A stretch of DNA of 64,000 nucleotides, taken from assembly GCF_000259275.1 (NCBI RefSeq), contig NC_017735.1, positions 1,488,001 through 1,552,000 on the forward strand. The letters run 5' to 3'. A program made the translations under genes and the position numbers. The notes under the pieces were generated by a model. It saw nothing but the letters and a program-made list of their open reading frames with translations. It was not told the origin of the DNA and did not search any database. Shown piece by piece: positions 10,832 to 19,645 of this stretch; the stretch's first letter is position 1, and every line of letters starts with the position of its first letter. The stretch is from Helicobacter cetorum MIT 99-5656 (GTDB taxonomy: Bacteria > Campylobacterota > Campylobacteria > Campylobacterales > Helicobacteraceae).

Positions 10832-11739
10832 ATGGAATACTCATTAATTAAAAAATCTTTTGGAAATTTTTTGTTTAGGGCAGAAAGTTTCGCCTAGTTT
10901 TTATGAGAGTGAGTATAATCAATATTTTGAATAGAGTATGTTCAGTAGTCGGTCTTTATTAGATTTCAAGCCCAATATTATTTATTTACATCTTTCCAGT
11001 GTAAATTTGAATTTTCTTGACTTGAAAAATACTAGCAAATAGGTAGAGCAACTTCTAGCACAAGAGTTTTCTAGGTCTCAAACTATTGTTGAAAAATTAA
11101 GTGCCACTTGTAACAGTGCTGTCATTATCAATACTTATGAATATTCCGGTATAAGGAATTTGGGCGAATTAGAAATAGTTCCGTAGTTTGAGCAAAGAGA
11201 ATTTAGAACACTCTTTAATGTATGTACAAAACGCTAAACGAGTGGTACTAGAAAATTCATTTGAAAGTTATGAATACTTTTTGAAAAGTTTAGAAATGCA
11301 GGCATATATTTCACATTTCAAACCCAAAAGCTATGAGTGTCCGAATCAATTTATCAATCAATCAATTCAATCTCACAACCAAGTGTTGAAGTAGAAACTT
11401 ACGCTACCGATTCAAACACTATTGCTATTTATACCAAACTGAAAGACCGCTTTGGAGATAATGGTATTATGGCAATTAGTGTTGGAGCATGTAAAGAAAT
11501 TATCTGTTATTTAGATATATGGCTTATGAGTTTTAGGGTGTTAAGAGAGACCTAGAGCATGTGATGATGGACGAAATGGTGCGTTTGTGCCAGCTGAAAG
11601 GGATTAAGAGTATCCAAGGAATTTATATCAAAACACCCAAAAACATTACGATAGAGAAAAAGAGCTAGAAAAAGTCTATACTATAGAAAGCAAAAATTAC
11701 AAAAGCAAAAATCCCCCTATAGAGATTATACAAGGCTAG
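10832..11739 (+). pseudogene. FkbH-like (HAD-IIIC family) pseudogene
   Basis: No long ORF survives, but the pieces in sequence order match an FkbH-type protein, which loads glyceryl or acyl units from a primary metabolite onto an acyl carrier protein. MEYSLIKKS at 10832 starts in one frame and shifts to a frame reading SPSFYESEYNQYFE, FKPNIIYLHLS and AVIINTYEYSGIRNLGELEI, which is interrupted by three TAG codons. A further frame gives the C-terminal GNAT-like part: IYTKLKDRFGDNGIMAISVG (about 11428-11487) and WLMSFRVLRE, continuing after another shift as LEHVMMDEMVRLCQLKGIKS and IYIKTPKN. The DRFGDNG and SFRVL motifs are typical of the family. Clearly inactive. The following ORF is an acyl-carrier-like protein, the expected partner. 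Confidence 0.7.
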
Positions 11740-11742
11740 AGA

Positions 11743-11973
11743 ATGCATTTTTATGGAATGTTAGGCATTTTTAGAGATATTTTTGACCATGAGGGTTTAA
11801 TTATCAATAATAACACAATAGTAGAATACATTGAAAAGTGGGGTAGCTTGAATCATACTAACTTAGTCAGAATGATTGAAAAATATTTTAAGGTGAAATT
11901 TAGCTTGAGCGAATCGCAAGGGCTTAAAAATGTAAGTGAAATGATAACTCTTATTCAAACAAAGCTAAACTAA
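11743..11973 (+). CDS. Acyl-carrier-protein-like protein
   Basis: Short ORF of 76 residues (MHFYGMLGIFRDIFDHEGL...). It has the four-helix ACP pattern: an N-terminal helix LGIFRDIFDHE, the segment TIVEYIEKWGSLNHTNLVRMIEKYF, and a C-terminal helix NVSEMITLIQTKL. The phosphopantetheine-attachment motif DSL is here GSL: the serine remains and the preceding Asp is Gly. Together with the adjacent FkbH-like remnant this is a two-gene carrier-protein module such as those in polyketide and some Campylobacter surface-sugar loci. With its partner destroyed it is probably non-functional, and a weak ribosome site (GGCTAGAG) supports that. An internal ATG at 11758 is an alternative start. Confidence 0.55.
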   Translation: MHFYGMLGIFRDIFDHEGLIINNNTIVEYIEKWGSLNHTNLVRMIEKYFKVKFSLSESQGLKNVSEMITLIQTKLN

Positions 11974-12537
11974 TTTTGGAAACCATTCCAAATTCTGTGT
12001 CAAGTAATTTGATGTAAGTTTCTTTCTGCTCTTAATTACAAAAGGCACTAAATTTTGCTCTAAAGTGCTATAAAAAACTAGCATTCTACCTACTCTGCCA
12101 TTACCATCGCTAAATCTGTAGAGTTTGCATTTTATAATTGAGATTATCACACCACTCTTTCATAGCCATAGGCACTTTAAATGATGGGGTTGTTTCAAAA
12201 CTAGCCCCTAAAATCATGTTGTCAGTAGTTTTTAAAACCCCAATATTAGGGAGTAAAAAATTCATCAAAATCCCATGTAATTCTCTCACAAAAAACTATC
12301 AACGCTCTGTTTTTTATTTAGGTTTTCTAATAAAAAGGGGAGCATATTTTGATAATTTTTCACTTCAAAGAATGCTCTGGGCATAACTCTAGGAATATAT
12401 TCAGTGGTTAAAATGCTTATAGTTTCAGCAAGGCTTAAAGGGTTGTTTTCAATAGCACTGCTTGATGTGCCATACGAATAGTTAAATCCATAGCGTAATC
12501 GTTAAATTCTATCAATTTCTTGTTCGCTTAAAATCAC
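11965..12537 (-). pseudogene. Fic-domain protein, degenerate
   Basis: Reading the minus strand from a GTG at 12537 (overlapping the stop of the upstream gene) gives VILSEQEIDRI, a stop, then YSYGTSSSAIENNPLSLAET. SSAIEN fits the (S/T)xxxE(G/N) inhibitory motif of class II Fic proteins, which AMPylate targets. After a frameshift in a T-run comes VRELHGILMNFLLP and a segment ending EWCDNLNYKM. The next piece, in another frame, is YRFSDGNGRVGRMLVFYS, the Fic active-site loop; the HPF residues in front of DGNGR are missing, so the segment holding the catalytic histidine has been deleted. At least three lesions make this a dead gene. Homologues occur in Helicobacter plasticity regions. Confidence 0.75.
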
Positions 12538-13001
12538 TCGGTAATGGGGTTTCTTGCTATCCATTTATCCAAATTCTCTCTTTCTTGCTTGTTTAATTTG
12601 GGTTTCATTACTTCTATAAGAGCATAGACACTCTCTTTGTCTTCAATACTAGGAAACCATTCATCTAGCGTAACCCTACCTAGTGAACCTGTCTTTAATA
12701 CTGCCATATAGAGATAATCCACACAAGCTCTTGGATGCTCTGCAATATAAGTGGGGGAGTTTTTAGGGTAATAACCCATTTTATTGAGCCTTGCTGTGCC
12801 ATCTATAATACCTAAATCACCTAGTAGATGATTGGTGTTTCTTTCTTGATTCTTACCATAAATGTAGTAGCACAAATCAATAGCATTGTCCATTAAAGCC
12901 CTTGAGCTATGCCAATCCCCTGTGCCTTGTGGGGAGTGGATATTTAAAGCCACAATAGAGCTAACATAGACAACTTTAGAAGTAGGTGGAATGTATAACA
13001 T
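12534..13001 (-). CDS. Conserved protein of unknown function, upstream partner of fic
   Basis: Intact 155-residue ORF. I choose ATG 13001 (MLYIPPTSKVVYVSSIVALN) because GGGAG lies 6 bp upstream; an ATG at 13016 has no ribosome site. No signal peptide or membrane segment. Recognisable blocks are PQGTGDWHSSRAL, YIYGKNQERNTNHLLGDLGI and AEHPRACVDYLYMAVLKTGS, followed by a Lys/Glu-rich helical C-terminus. Its stop codon overlaps the start of the Fic remnant, so the two were one operon. The arrangement small protein-Fic suggests a regulator or antitoxin of Fic, but this is inference from position only. Confidence 0.6.
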   Translation of the reverse strand: MLYIPPTSKVVYVSSIVALNIHSPQGTGDWHSSRALMDNAIDLCYYIYGKNQERNTNHLLGDLGIIDGTARLNKMGYYPKNSPTYIAEHPRACVDYLYMAVLKTGSLGRVTLDEWFPSIEDKESVYALIEVMKPKLNKQERENLDKWIARNPITE

Positions 13002-13061
13002 GCTAAACTCCCTCATTAGTTTTAATTAGGTTCTAGTTTAGCAAAATTTCACTTACTACTT

Positions 13062-14176
13062 CTTACTATGCTTAGCGATAAACTCCGCACACACTTTCAT
13101 ATTGTTTTTATAATCTTTAGGGAGCTTGACATTGTGCTTTTTAGCTAAACTCTCAGCAAAGCTAATTTGTTTAGGGGTCGCAGGTCTAATCTCATCATTA
13201 TTAAAGCTACTAGCCTTTTTATTGTTTTTCTTAAAGAACCCATGCTCTTTAATGTATTTATCTAAAAACGCCTTAGCCACTCTATTATCTTCTTTGTAGC
13301 TTTTAAACTCTTCGCTTAGTTCTAATTGCAAATCCTGCAGAATGCTTTCTATGTATTTGATTTGCCCCTCACTACTAGGTTTGATTGTCTCATCATCTTT
13401 TCTTTCTAGCTTTTCAATTTTTTTTATAAATAGGCGCATAAAAGCTCTCTGCCTCATTTAAAAACTCTACGCTCAAACTTTCAGCATCTGTTCTAATGTA
13501 AGTGATTAGTCCAGCCTCAAAGAGATTTTGAGCTAAAGATTGCACTTCGCTAATACTTAAACCAAGCTCAGAACTAGCTTTTTCTAAAAGTGTAGAAGTG
13601 ATAAAGGGTTTTTTAGGTTTAGTTTCTACAACAGAGTTTTTTAAATCCTTTAAAAGACAAGCTTTATTATCTTTTAAACTCTCAAAGAGTTTTAAAGCCT
13701 CTTCTTTATCATTGAATTTAATCTCTTCGCCCTTTTCATCACAATGCTTGATGGTTACTTCTCTATTAGCATTATCGTTAATCTTGGCTTGGATTTGATA
13801 GCTTACTTTCTCATTTTCAGGTAAGGACTTAAAGTTTTCAATTTCTCTGTCTCTATCTACAATGAGTTTTAAACAAGGGGTTTGCACTCTTCCAGCACTA
13901 CTACCTTTCATTTGTCCTAAAGCCTTACCTAAATAAGGGGAAAGCGTAAAACCTAAGAGCATATCAGCCACACGCCTTGCTAAAGCACTTTGATACATTT
14001 GCTTATTGGTATTTTCAAATAAAAGAGCATTTTGTAAGCCCTTGTTAATCCCACTTGGCGTAATTTCAAAAAACTCCGCCCTATAAACAGAACTAGCTAT
14101 ATTTTTGATTTTTTGATAGAACATATAGCCTATAGCATAACCTTCTCTATCAGGGTCAGTGGCGATATAAACCTTT
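13062..14176 (-). pseudogene. Type IA DNA topoisomerase (ICE-type TopA), 5'-truncated and frameshifted
   Basis: The reading frame enters abruptly near 14176 with VYIATDPDREGYAIGYMFYQ, the second half of the TOPRIM motif (DxDxxG.AI), so the whole N-terminus is missing. It continues with SSAGRVQTPCLKLIVDRDRE and GLITYIRTDAESLS, which contains the active-site tyrosine. Near 13420 a run of eight A (T on the plus strand) shifts the frame from FYAPIYKK to KIEKLERKDDE. The tail contains two related modules of about 45 residues (SSEGQIKYIESILQDLQ... and TPKQISFAESLAKKHN...), typical of plasmid/ICE topoisomerases rather than chromosomal TopA. It directly abuts pabB on its 5' side. I interpret it as an ICE (TnPZ-like) remnant. 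Confidence 0.75.
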
Positions 14177-14196
14177 CATAAAAGGTTTTAGTCGTT

Positions 14197-15882
14197 TTAA
14201 ATTATAATCCATCGCACTTCTACTAAGCCATGCAATGCATTCACACAATAAATTCTTGTCGCTCTTTGTAAATCTTGTAAATTCAAAGGGGCATGTTTAA
14301 CAAGACCTTTTTTTAACAGCTCCACAACACTTGTTCCCCTTAATGCGCCCGCACTAAAATAAGGGGTTAGTAACTCATTATTGATTTCTAAAACAAGATT
14401 ACTTCTAGCCCCTTCAGTAAGTTCAAAATCTTGGTTATAAAAGATTTCATCAAAAATAACGCCTTTTTTAATGAGTTCTCTAGTCTTTTGATAAAAAGGG
14501 GCGTAAGTCGTCTTATGGTATAAAAAATCATTGTGTTTATTTATAGGGGTTTGATTCAAACGCACTTCTAGGCTTTTTAAGGGTTCTAAGGTTTTATATT
14601 CTTTAATGAGTGTGCCATTTTTTTGCAATAAAACCCTTAAAACCCCTTCTTCTTCTAGCTCAAAGTCTAAAAGGTTTTCATCGTATTTGAAATTAAAATA
14701 TTTAGCACTACTCATAAGGCGTTCTTTATGGGCGTTTTTATTTCTAATCTCTAATTTTTGAGCTACCTTTATAATTCGCATGGTTTCTACAAGCTCAAAT
14801 TCAATTTTAGGCATGACAAAAAAGGATTTTAAAAAACTCTCTTCATACTCATCTTCGTTCTTACTTTCATAAGTAACCCCACTCCCTACCCCTAAATGCA
14901 AAAAGTTTTCACACGCTCTTTTTTCTAAAGTGCGGATTGGCACGCTAAAAACGGCTCTTTTTTCTTCAATAAGTCCTATGGCTCCGCAATAAACCCCCCT
15001 AGAACGCCTTTCTAAGTTTTCAATGATTTGCATGGTTTTTATCTTAGGACACCCTGTAACAGAGCCACAAGGAAACAACGCCTTAAAAATCTCAAATAAG
15101 CTTGTTTTTAGGGGCATTTGGGCTTGAATTTCACTCACCATTTGATACACACTAGGTAAGGCTATGATTTCAAACAATTGATTGACTTTTACGCTATTTT
15201 TTAGAGCAATTTGACTCAAATCATTACGCAACAAATCCACAATCATCACATTTTCGCTTCTATTCTTGCTATCATTTTGTAAAAATAATTTATTTTTCTC
15301 ATCTATTAAGGGATTGTTTGAACGAGCTATTGTGCCTTTCATGGGTTTTGTGATGATTTTAATCGCATTATCTAAAAATTCTAATTCAAAAAACAATTCT
15401 GGCGAAAAGCTTAAAATACTACTAAACTCATTTTCTATAAAAGCCTTAAAAGGCGTGTTTTGGTTGTGTGTAACTTCTTCAAAAATTTTTTCTAACTTGG
15501 CTTGAGTGTTTAAAATTAAATCCATAGTGAGATTCACTTGATAGGTATCGCCGTTTTTTAAATGCTCTTTAATGCTTTTAAATTGTTTAAAATAGCTTTC
15601 TTTATCCAAAGAGCTATGAATATTAGGATAAAAAGTGTGTTCTTTTAGAGGCTTTAAAGCGTATTTTTTTCTTTCTAAAAATTGTTCAAAATATAAAAAA
15701 GGGGTTTGGCTTTTAAAAGTTTCATCTAAAAAAGCAAGGCGTGCTTCATAAGTAAGATACCCTACAAAATACCCCTTTCCCCTATTCTGAGAGATAAAAT
15801 CTAAGGCGTTTTTAAGCTCGTTAGAATTAGTGGCAACAAGTTTTTTAACACATCTTTGATATTTAAAATCCCCAAAAATCAT
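14197..15882 (-). CDS. pabB: Fused aminodeoxychorismate synthase component I / aminodeoxychorismate lyase (PabB-PabC)
   Basis: A 561-residue fusion catalysing two steps to p-aminobenzoate for folate. Residues about 1-350 are the chorismate-binding PabB/TrpE domain: NGDTYQVNLTM, MKGTIARS, LFPCGSVTGCPKIKTMQIIE, SRGVYCGAIG and HLGVGSGVTYES, all conserved. Residues about 360-561 are a PabC-type PLP lyase: FDEIFYNQDFELTEGARSN and TPYFSAGALRGTSVVELL. The same fusion is known in H. pylori (HP0293). It ends an operon with the DUF2156 gene (next base), chorismate mutase and lysA. A truncated ICE topoisomerase lies 20 bp past its stop. Confidence 0.92.
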   Translation of the reverse strand: MIFGDFKYQRCVKKLVATNSNELKNALDFISQNRGKGYFVGYLTYEARLAFLDETFKSQTPFLYFEQFLERKKYALKPLKEHTFYPNIHSSLDKESYFKQFKSIKEHLKNGDTYQVNLTMDLILNTQAKLEKIFEEVTHNQNTPFKAFIENEFSSILSFSPELFFELEFLDNAIKIITKPMKGTIARSNNPLIDEKNKLFLQNDSKNRSENVMIVDLLRNDLSQIALKNSVKVNQLFEIIALPSVYQMVSEIQAQMPLKTSLFEIFKALFPCGSVTGCPKIKTMQIIENLERRSRGVYCGAIGLIEEKRAVFSVPIRTLEKRACENFLHLGVGSGVTYESKNEDEYEESFLKSFFVMPKIEFELVETMRIIKVAQKLEIRNKNAHKERLMSSAKYFNFKYDENLLDFELEEEGVLRVLLQKNGTLIKEYKTLEPLKSLEVRLNQTPINKHNDFLYHKTTYAPFYQKTRELIKKGVIFDEIFYNQDFELTEGARSNLVLEINNELLTPYFSAGALRGTSVVELLKKGLVKHAPLNLQDLQRATRIYCVNALHGLVEVRWIII

Positions 15883-16755
15883 TTAGTTTTTAATAATGGC
15901 CTCGTATTTGTCTGTAAAAAACACCGGATTATAGCTCATTTTAGCCCTTCTCAAACCTTCTAATCCTAAGTCTTCTTCCCTATTAGCGTAAGTTAAATGG
16001 CTAAATTCGTTTAATAGTAGTTGTTGATTGATAATTTGATACGCTCCCACAATATCCAAACGAGCCTTTTCAATATGAATGAGTGCGGTAGTTTCATTCA
16101 AAATTTCTCCAAAGCTAAATGCCACCATTTCTTTATTAACCCTAACAAGCCCCCCCTTTAAATCCAAGCTTTCATAATTTTCTAAGACACTTTTAATCCC
16201 CTTATTTTCGTTGATTAGCCCTAAGTCATTAGTCGCACTTTTTAAAAACCACTCTTTGGAGATTTCTAAAACTTCTTTTTTATTTTTAGAAGAAATTTTT
16301 TCATAAATAAAATCAGGGTAATTTTTTAAAAACTGGTTTAAGTGGTTTTTTTTCTTATGATATTTTTTCCCTTTAAGTGCGATTAATTCTTCAATAGAGT
16401 AAACATAATCGCTCCTATCTCTATTATAAACAAATTCAAACACCCCCACAAAGTTTTCTTTTAAACTTTCCATTTGCTCTAAACTAAGAGAGTGAAATTC
16501 CAAATTTTTTTCTAATTTTAAAAGCTCTTTAATACATTCATTAACATTCTTACCGATAGGATAGAAATAAAAGGGCTTTTGATTTTCATAAGTGGTTTGA
16601 ATCACTAAACAATCCTTAATCACAGCTACTTTAATGAGTCGTGCATGTTGCCATAAAAAGCAATTAACAAAACTCACATCAGATACAACAATCCTTTGAG
16701 CGTTTAAAAACCTTGAAAACAAATCTTTATGCTCTAAAGTGATTTCAAAAAACAT
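15883..16755 (-). CDS. DUF2156 (PG lysyltransferase-like, GNAT fold) protein
   Basis: 290-residue protein homologous to H. pylori HP0292. The pattern fits the DUF2156 family, related to the C-terminal aminoacyl-transfer domain of MprF: RFLNAQRIVVSDVSFVNCFL near the N-terminus, a basic KGKKYHKKKNHLNQFLKNYP segment near 128-147, and GLVRVNKEMVAFSFGEILN towards the end. No transmembrane helices. It abuts pabB with no spacer and follows chorismate mutase by 13 bp, so it is co-transcribed. Its substrate is unknown; acyl or aminoacyl transfer is family-level inference. Confidence 0.7.
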   Translation of the reverse strand: MFFEITLEHKDLFSRFLNAQRIVVSDVSFVNCFLWQHARLIKVAVIKDCLVIQTTYENQKPFYFYPIGKNVNECIKELLKLEKNLEFHSLSLEQMESLKENFVGVFEFVYNRDRSDYVYSIEELIALKGKKYHKKKNHLNQFLKNYPDFIYEKISSKNKKEVLEISKEWFLKSATNDLGLINENKGIKSVLENYESLDLKGGLVRVNKEMVAFSFGEILNETTALIHIEKARLDIVGAYQIINQQLLLNEFSHLTYANREEDLGLEGLRRAKMSYNPVFFTDKYEAIIKN

Positions 16756-16768
16756 GTTTTTCTCTCTT

Positions 16769-17056
16769 TTATTTTTTTAATGCCTTCAAAACGCTTTCTT
16801 GAAAACTTTTAGAAACCTTAAAAATCTCTGTATAAATACTTGTAAGAGCTTCTTCATTCAAATATTTAAAATCTCTTTGAAGCAATCGCTTTAAAATCTC
16901 TTGCTCTCTTTTAGGGCGATAAATAGGGCTTTCTTGTTTGATTAAGGCGATTTTTGAAGCGATTTCTAAGCGTTTGTCTAAGAGTGTGCTAAGCTCATCA
17001 TCTAGGGCGTCAATTTCAGCTCTCAAATTTTCTAATGCATTTTGCTTCAAACTCAT
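16769..17056 (-). CDS. Chorismate mutase, AroQ type
   Basis: Converts chorismate to prephenate for Phe and Tyr synthesis. The helical AroQ pattern is plain: LRAEIDALDDELSTLLDKRLEIASKIALIK with the active-site Arg and Lys, then SPIYRPKREQEILKRLLQR. I place the start at the ATG at 17056, which forms an ATGA overlap with the lysA stop and gives 95 residues, the usual size of a stand-alone AroQ domain. An in-frame ATG at 17089 with AGAGGA upstream would give 106 residues and is a real alternative. Co-transcribed with lysA and the pabB fusion. Confidence 0.85.
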   Translation of the reverse strand: MSLKQNALENLRAEIDALDDELSTLLDKRLEIASKIALIKQESPIYRPKREQEILKRLLQRDFKYLNEEALTSIYTEIFKVSKSFQESVLKALKK

Positions 17057-18270
17057 ATTCCTTTTAAACATTCCTTTTCTAGCCGCCATAAATCCTCTAA
17101 ACTCTCTTTTTTTCTAATCACTCTGATTTCTTTGTTTTCTAGGGCTAATTCCAAAAGTTTGGGGCGTGAATTATAATTACTAGCCATGCTAGAGCCATAC
17201 GCCCCCACCTTTTCTATGACTAATTTATCGCCTTGCTTTAATGGTGGCAAATTTATGCCTTTTAAAAAAGTGTCGCTACTTTCACACACAGGCCCCACCA
17301 CATCACAGAGTGAAGTTTCACACTCTTTAGAAGGCGTTACTACTCTTATAGAATGTTTAGCATGATACAAACTGGGGCGTAAAAAATCATTCATCCCAGC
17401 ATCAACAACCACAAAACGCTTGCTTTGAGCCATTTTCTCATATAAAACTTGCGTGACTAATTCCCCACTCTCAGCCACGATAGAACGGCCTGGCTCACAG
17501 ATTATGGTTAAATCTAAACCTTTAAGCGAATCTAAAATTCCTTGTGCGTAATCATAGAGTTTAATCGTTTCTTCATTTTCATAACTCACACCAACACCAC
17601 CCCCCACATCAAAAAAGCGTAAATTGATACCTAAAGCGATTAAGGACTTAGCAATTTTAGCCACCTTTTGGCTGGCTTCTAAAATGGGGGCTAAATCTAG
17701 GAGCTGTGAACCGATATGAAAATGCACACTAATAGGCTCTAAAAATGCGCTTTTTTTAGCAAAAACAAACATCTCTAAGGCTTCTTTTTCTTCTACACCA
17801 AACTTATTTTCTTTCAAACCGGTAGAGATATAGGGGTGCGTTTTAGCGTCAATATTAGGATTAATCCTAATAGAAATTCTAGCCTTAATCCCTAGAGTTT
17901 GAGCGATTTTTTCAATCGTTTTTAATTCCATAAAACTCTCTACATTCAAAAATAAAATATTGAGTTTTAGGGCTTGTTCTATTTCAAACTCGCTTTTGCC
18001 TACCCCACTAAACACGATTCTATAAGGCTTAATACCAGCTTCTAAAGCCCTTTTTATCTCGCCTATTGAAACACAATCTGCCCCACTCTCCAAGCTCGCT
18101 AACAACGAAAGAATGCTTAAATTAGAATTAGCCTTTAAAGCGTAGCAAATTAAAGATTTACGCCCCCTAAACGCTTCTTTGTATCTTAAAAATGCTTCTT
18201 TAATTTGGTCAAAATTATAGAGATAAAAAGGGGTTTTATAAGCAAGAGATAGTTCTTCATAATTTAACAT
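17053..18270 (-). CDS. lysA: Diaminopimelate decarboxylase
   Basis: PLP-dependent fold-III decarboxylase making lysine from meso-diaminopimelate. Of 405 residues: the PLP lysine in ICYALKANSNLSIL (about 41-54), the glycine-rich DVGGGVGVSYE near 216-226, the HFHIGSQLLD motif, and CEPGRSIVAESG. The C-terminal domain contains CDVVGPVCESSDTF, the substrate-binding cysteine motif at the dimer interface. First gene of the lysA-chorismate mutase-DUF2156-pabB operon, with an ATGA junction to the next gene. Upstream lies decayed DNA. Confidence 0.95.
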   Translation of the reverse strand: MLNYEELSLAYKTPFYLYNFDQIKEAFLRYKEAFRGRKSLICYALKANSNLSILSLLASLESGADCVSIGEIKRALEAGIKPYRIVFSGVGKSEFEIEQALKLNILFLNVESFMELKTIEKIAQTLGIKARISIRINPNIDAKTHPYISTGLKENKFGVEEKEALEMFVFAKKSAFLEPISVHFHIGSQLLDLAPILEASQKVAKIAKSLIALGINLRFFDVGGGVGVSYENEETIKLYDYAQGILDSLKGLDLTIICEPGRSIVAESGELVTQVLYEKMAQSKRFVVVDAGMNDFLRPSLYHAKHSIRVVTPSKECETSLCDVVGPVCESSDTFLKGINLPPLKQGDKLVIEKVGAYGSSMASNYNSRPKLLELALENKEIRVIRKKESLEDLWRLEKECLKGI

Positions 18271-18437
18271 GTAAAAACCTAGACATGAAAGTTAGATGAA
18301 GCATTATAGCACTAATCTTGCTAATTCTTTGGTATGCCTATGGATTAAAGGCAGTATCTTAAATTAAAAGATGAAAACAAGAGATTAAAAAAGCGAAGTT
18401 TTAAAGAAAGATTTACAACAACATTCAAACGAGTTTT

Positions 18438-18765
18438 TTATCGTAAGAAAATTTTGAAAAACCAGACATTAAAGACAAGATAAGCTATCAAATCCAAGCT
18501 AAAGTCTTGCTCAATAATAACTTGGATTTCTTGCTCTCTAATCTGTAAGGTTAATTGTTGGTTCTTATTTTGTTTGCAAATCTCTAAGGCATACGCTCTC
18601 CCACTTAAAGTCCCCATCATGCTATCAGTTTGGCTAGTTAGATTATAAGACAAACTATCCGCAAAATTTCTCGTGCTTTTAAAGACTGCGTACCTGTTTT
18701 AACTTGGTTTAGCACGCTATTGACATGATTTAATTCATTGATAGTAGCTTGAATTTTTTCATAAC
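18438..18765 (-). pseudogene. Degenerate gene, unrecognised
   Basis: The minus strand reads KIQATINELNHVNSVLNQVK in one frame, then shifts to NFADSLSYNLTSQTDSMMGT continuing to LSGRAYALEICKQNKNQQLT and a hydrophobic tail. Neither half has a convincing start. The helical, glutamine-rich pattern with SMMGTLSGRAYA is reminiscent of VirB5-like minor pilus proteins of conjugation systems, but I cannot confirm that. It lies in the same decayed zone as the ICE remnants upstream of lysA. Confidence 0.35.
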
Positions 18766-18950
18766 CTTAATCCTTTCACTAGATTTACTTTATAAAGCTT
18801 AACCTAATTAACTTTTTTAAACAAGACCCATAAATCAAACGCTACAGCCCCCTAATTTACGAGCTTACAGAAGATAGATTATGGGGCTTGTTTAAATTTC
18901 AAAAAATCCTACAATTTTTAAAGACTATTTTAAATATTAAGGATATGGTA

Positions 18951-19645
18951 ATGGCTTACATTCCTAGCAAAAAGAAGTTAAAAGGATTAAGAGAGCAACC
19001 TAATTTATTCAGTATTTTAGATGATGGCGATGCCATCAACACTAACCCCTACAAACAAGACAATACTAACACTACCAACACTCAAATAACCTTACAAGAC
19101 TTTATGTATAAACGCTATGATAAATTAAACGCACAAGAACAAGCAGTATAAAAAGAAAGCTAGAAATCCAAGAAACAAATAAGCATTACACACCCCCTAA
19201 TGCCCCTTATGCAATAGATGCAAGGCAAAAAGCTACTACAGAACTTCAAACTGCTTTTTTGCTTTATCAAACTAATGAGGAGTATAGAAATCAAATTGAT
19301 AACTTTAAAGAACGCTATACAACCAATAAAGAGCCTATTAGTGATGGGCGTTTTAATATAGATGATTTAAGAAGCGCTTTAACAAATCAAGTTATTCGCA
19401 ATAAAAAGGCAAAATCTTTGATGAACTAGGAAGCGATAAGCTTAATCAATACAATGAATTGTATCAGTATAGCAATACACAATTCATATTGACAATGCCT
19501 ACAAAAAGAAAAAGTTCTTGTTTTAACTAAAACTAAAGATTTAAAAATTGAGTATTTAGAAGCAAGAGACTTTGAAAACAAGCTAAATTGCCTATAACAA
19601 GCCCTATAATCAATGTAAAAACGCCTTTTAATTTTATTACAACGA
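18951..19645 (+). pseudogene. Decayed gene of unknown function (multiple frameshifts)
   Basis: ATG at 18951 with AAGGA 8-12 bp upstream starts MAYIPSKKKLKGLREQPNLF and stays open for 67 codons to 19151. The similarity-free but clearly coding-like reading then moves to a second frame (RKLEIQETNKHYTPPNAPYA ... NEEYRNQIDNFKERY) up to about 19415, and to a third (KIFDELGSDKLNQYNELYQY), with fragments such as LVLTKTKDLKIEYLEARDFE after that. The text is Asn/Lys/Gln rich. It looks like mobile-element cargo (phage or ICE), but I recognise no family. Its tail runs into the 3' end of the PepSY-like gene on the other strand. Confidence 0.45.

Noticed and set aside
10900..11190. Three in-frame TAG codons in the FkbH-like frame, suggesting amber recoding
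   Set aside because: A TAA and several frameshifts follow in the same gene, so simple gene decay explains it; no other gene in the window uses internal TAG.
11337..11555. 72-residue ORF as a separate protein
   Set aside because: Its content is the C-terminal FkbH-like segment of the pseudogene, not an independent gene.
12138..12386. 82-residue plus-strand ORF across the Fic remnant
   Set aside because: Lies antisense to the Fic frame, with no ribosome site and no recognisable composition; a by-product of the decayed coding strand.
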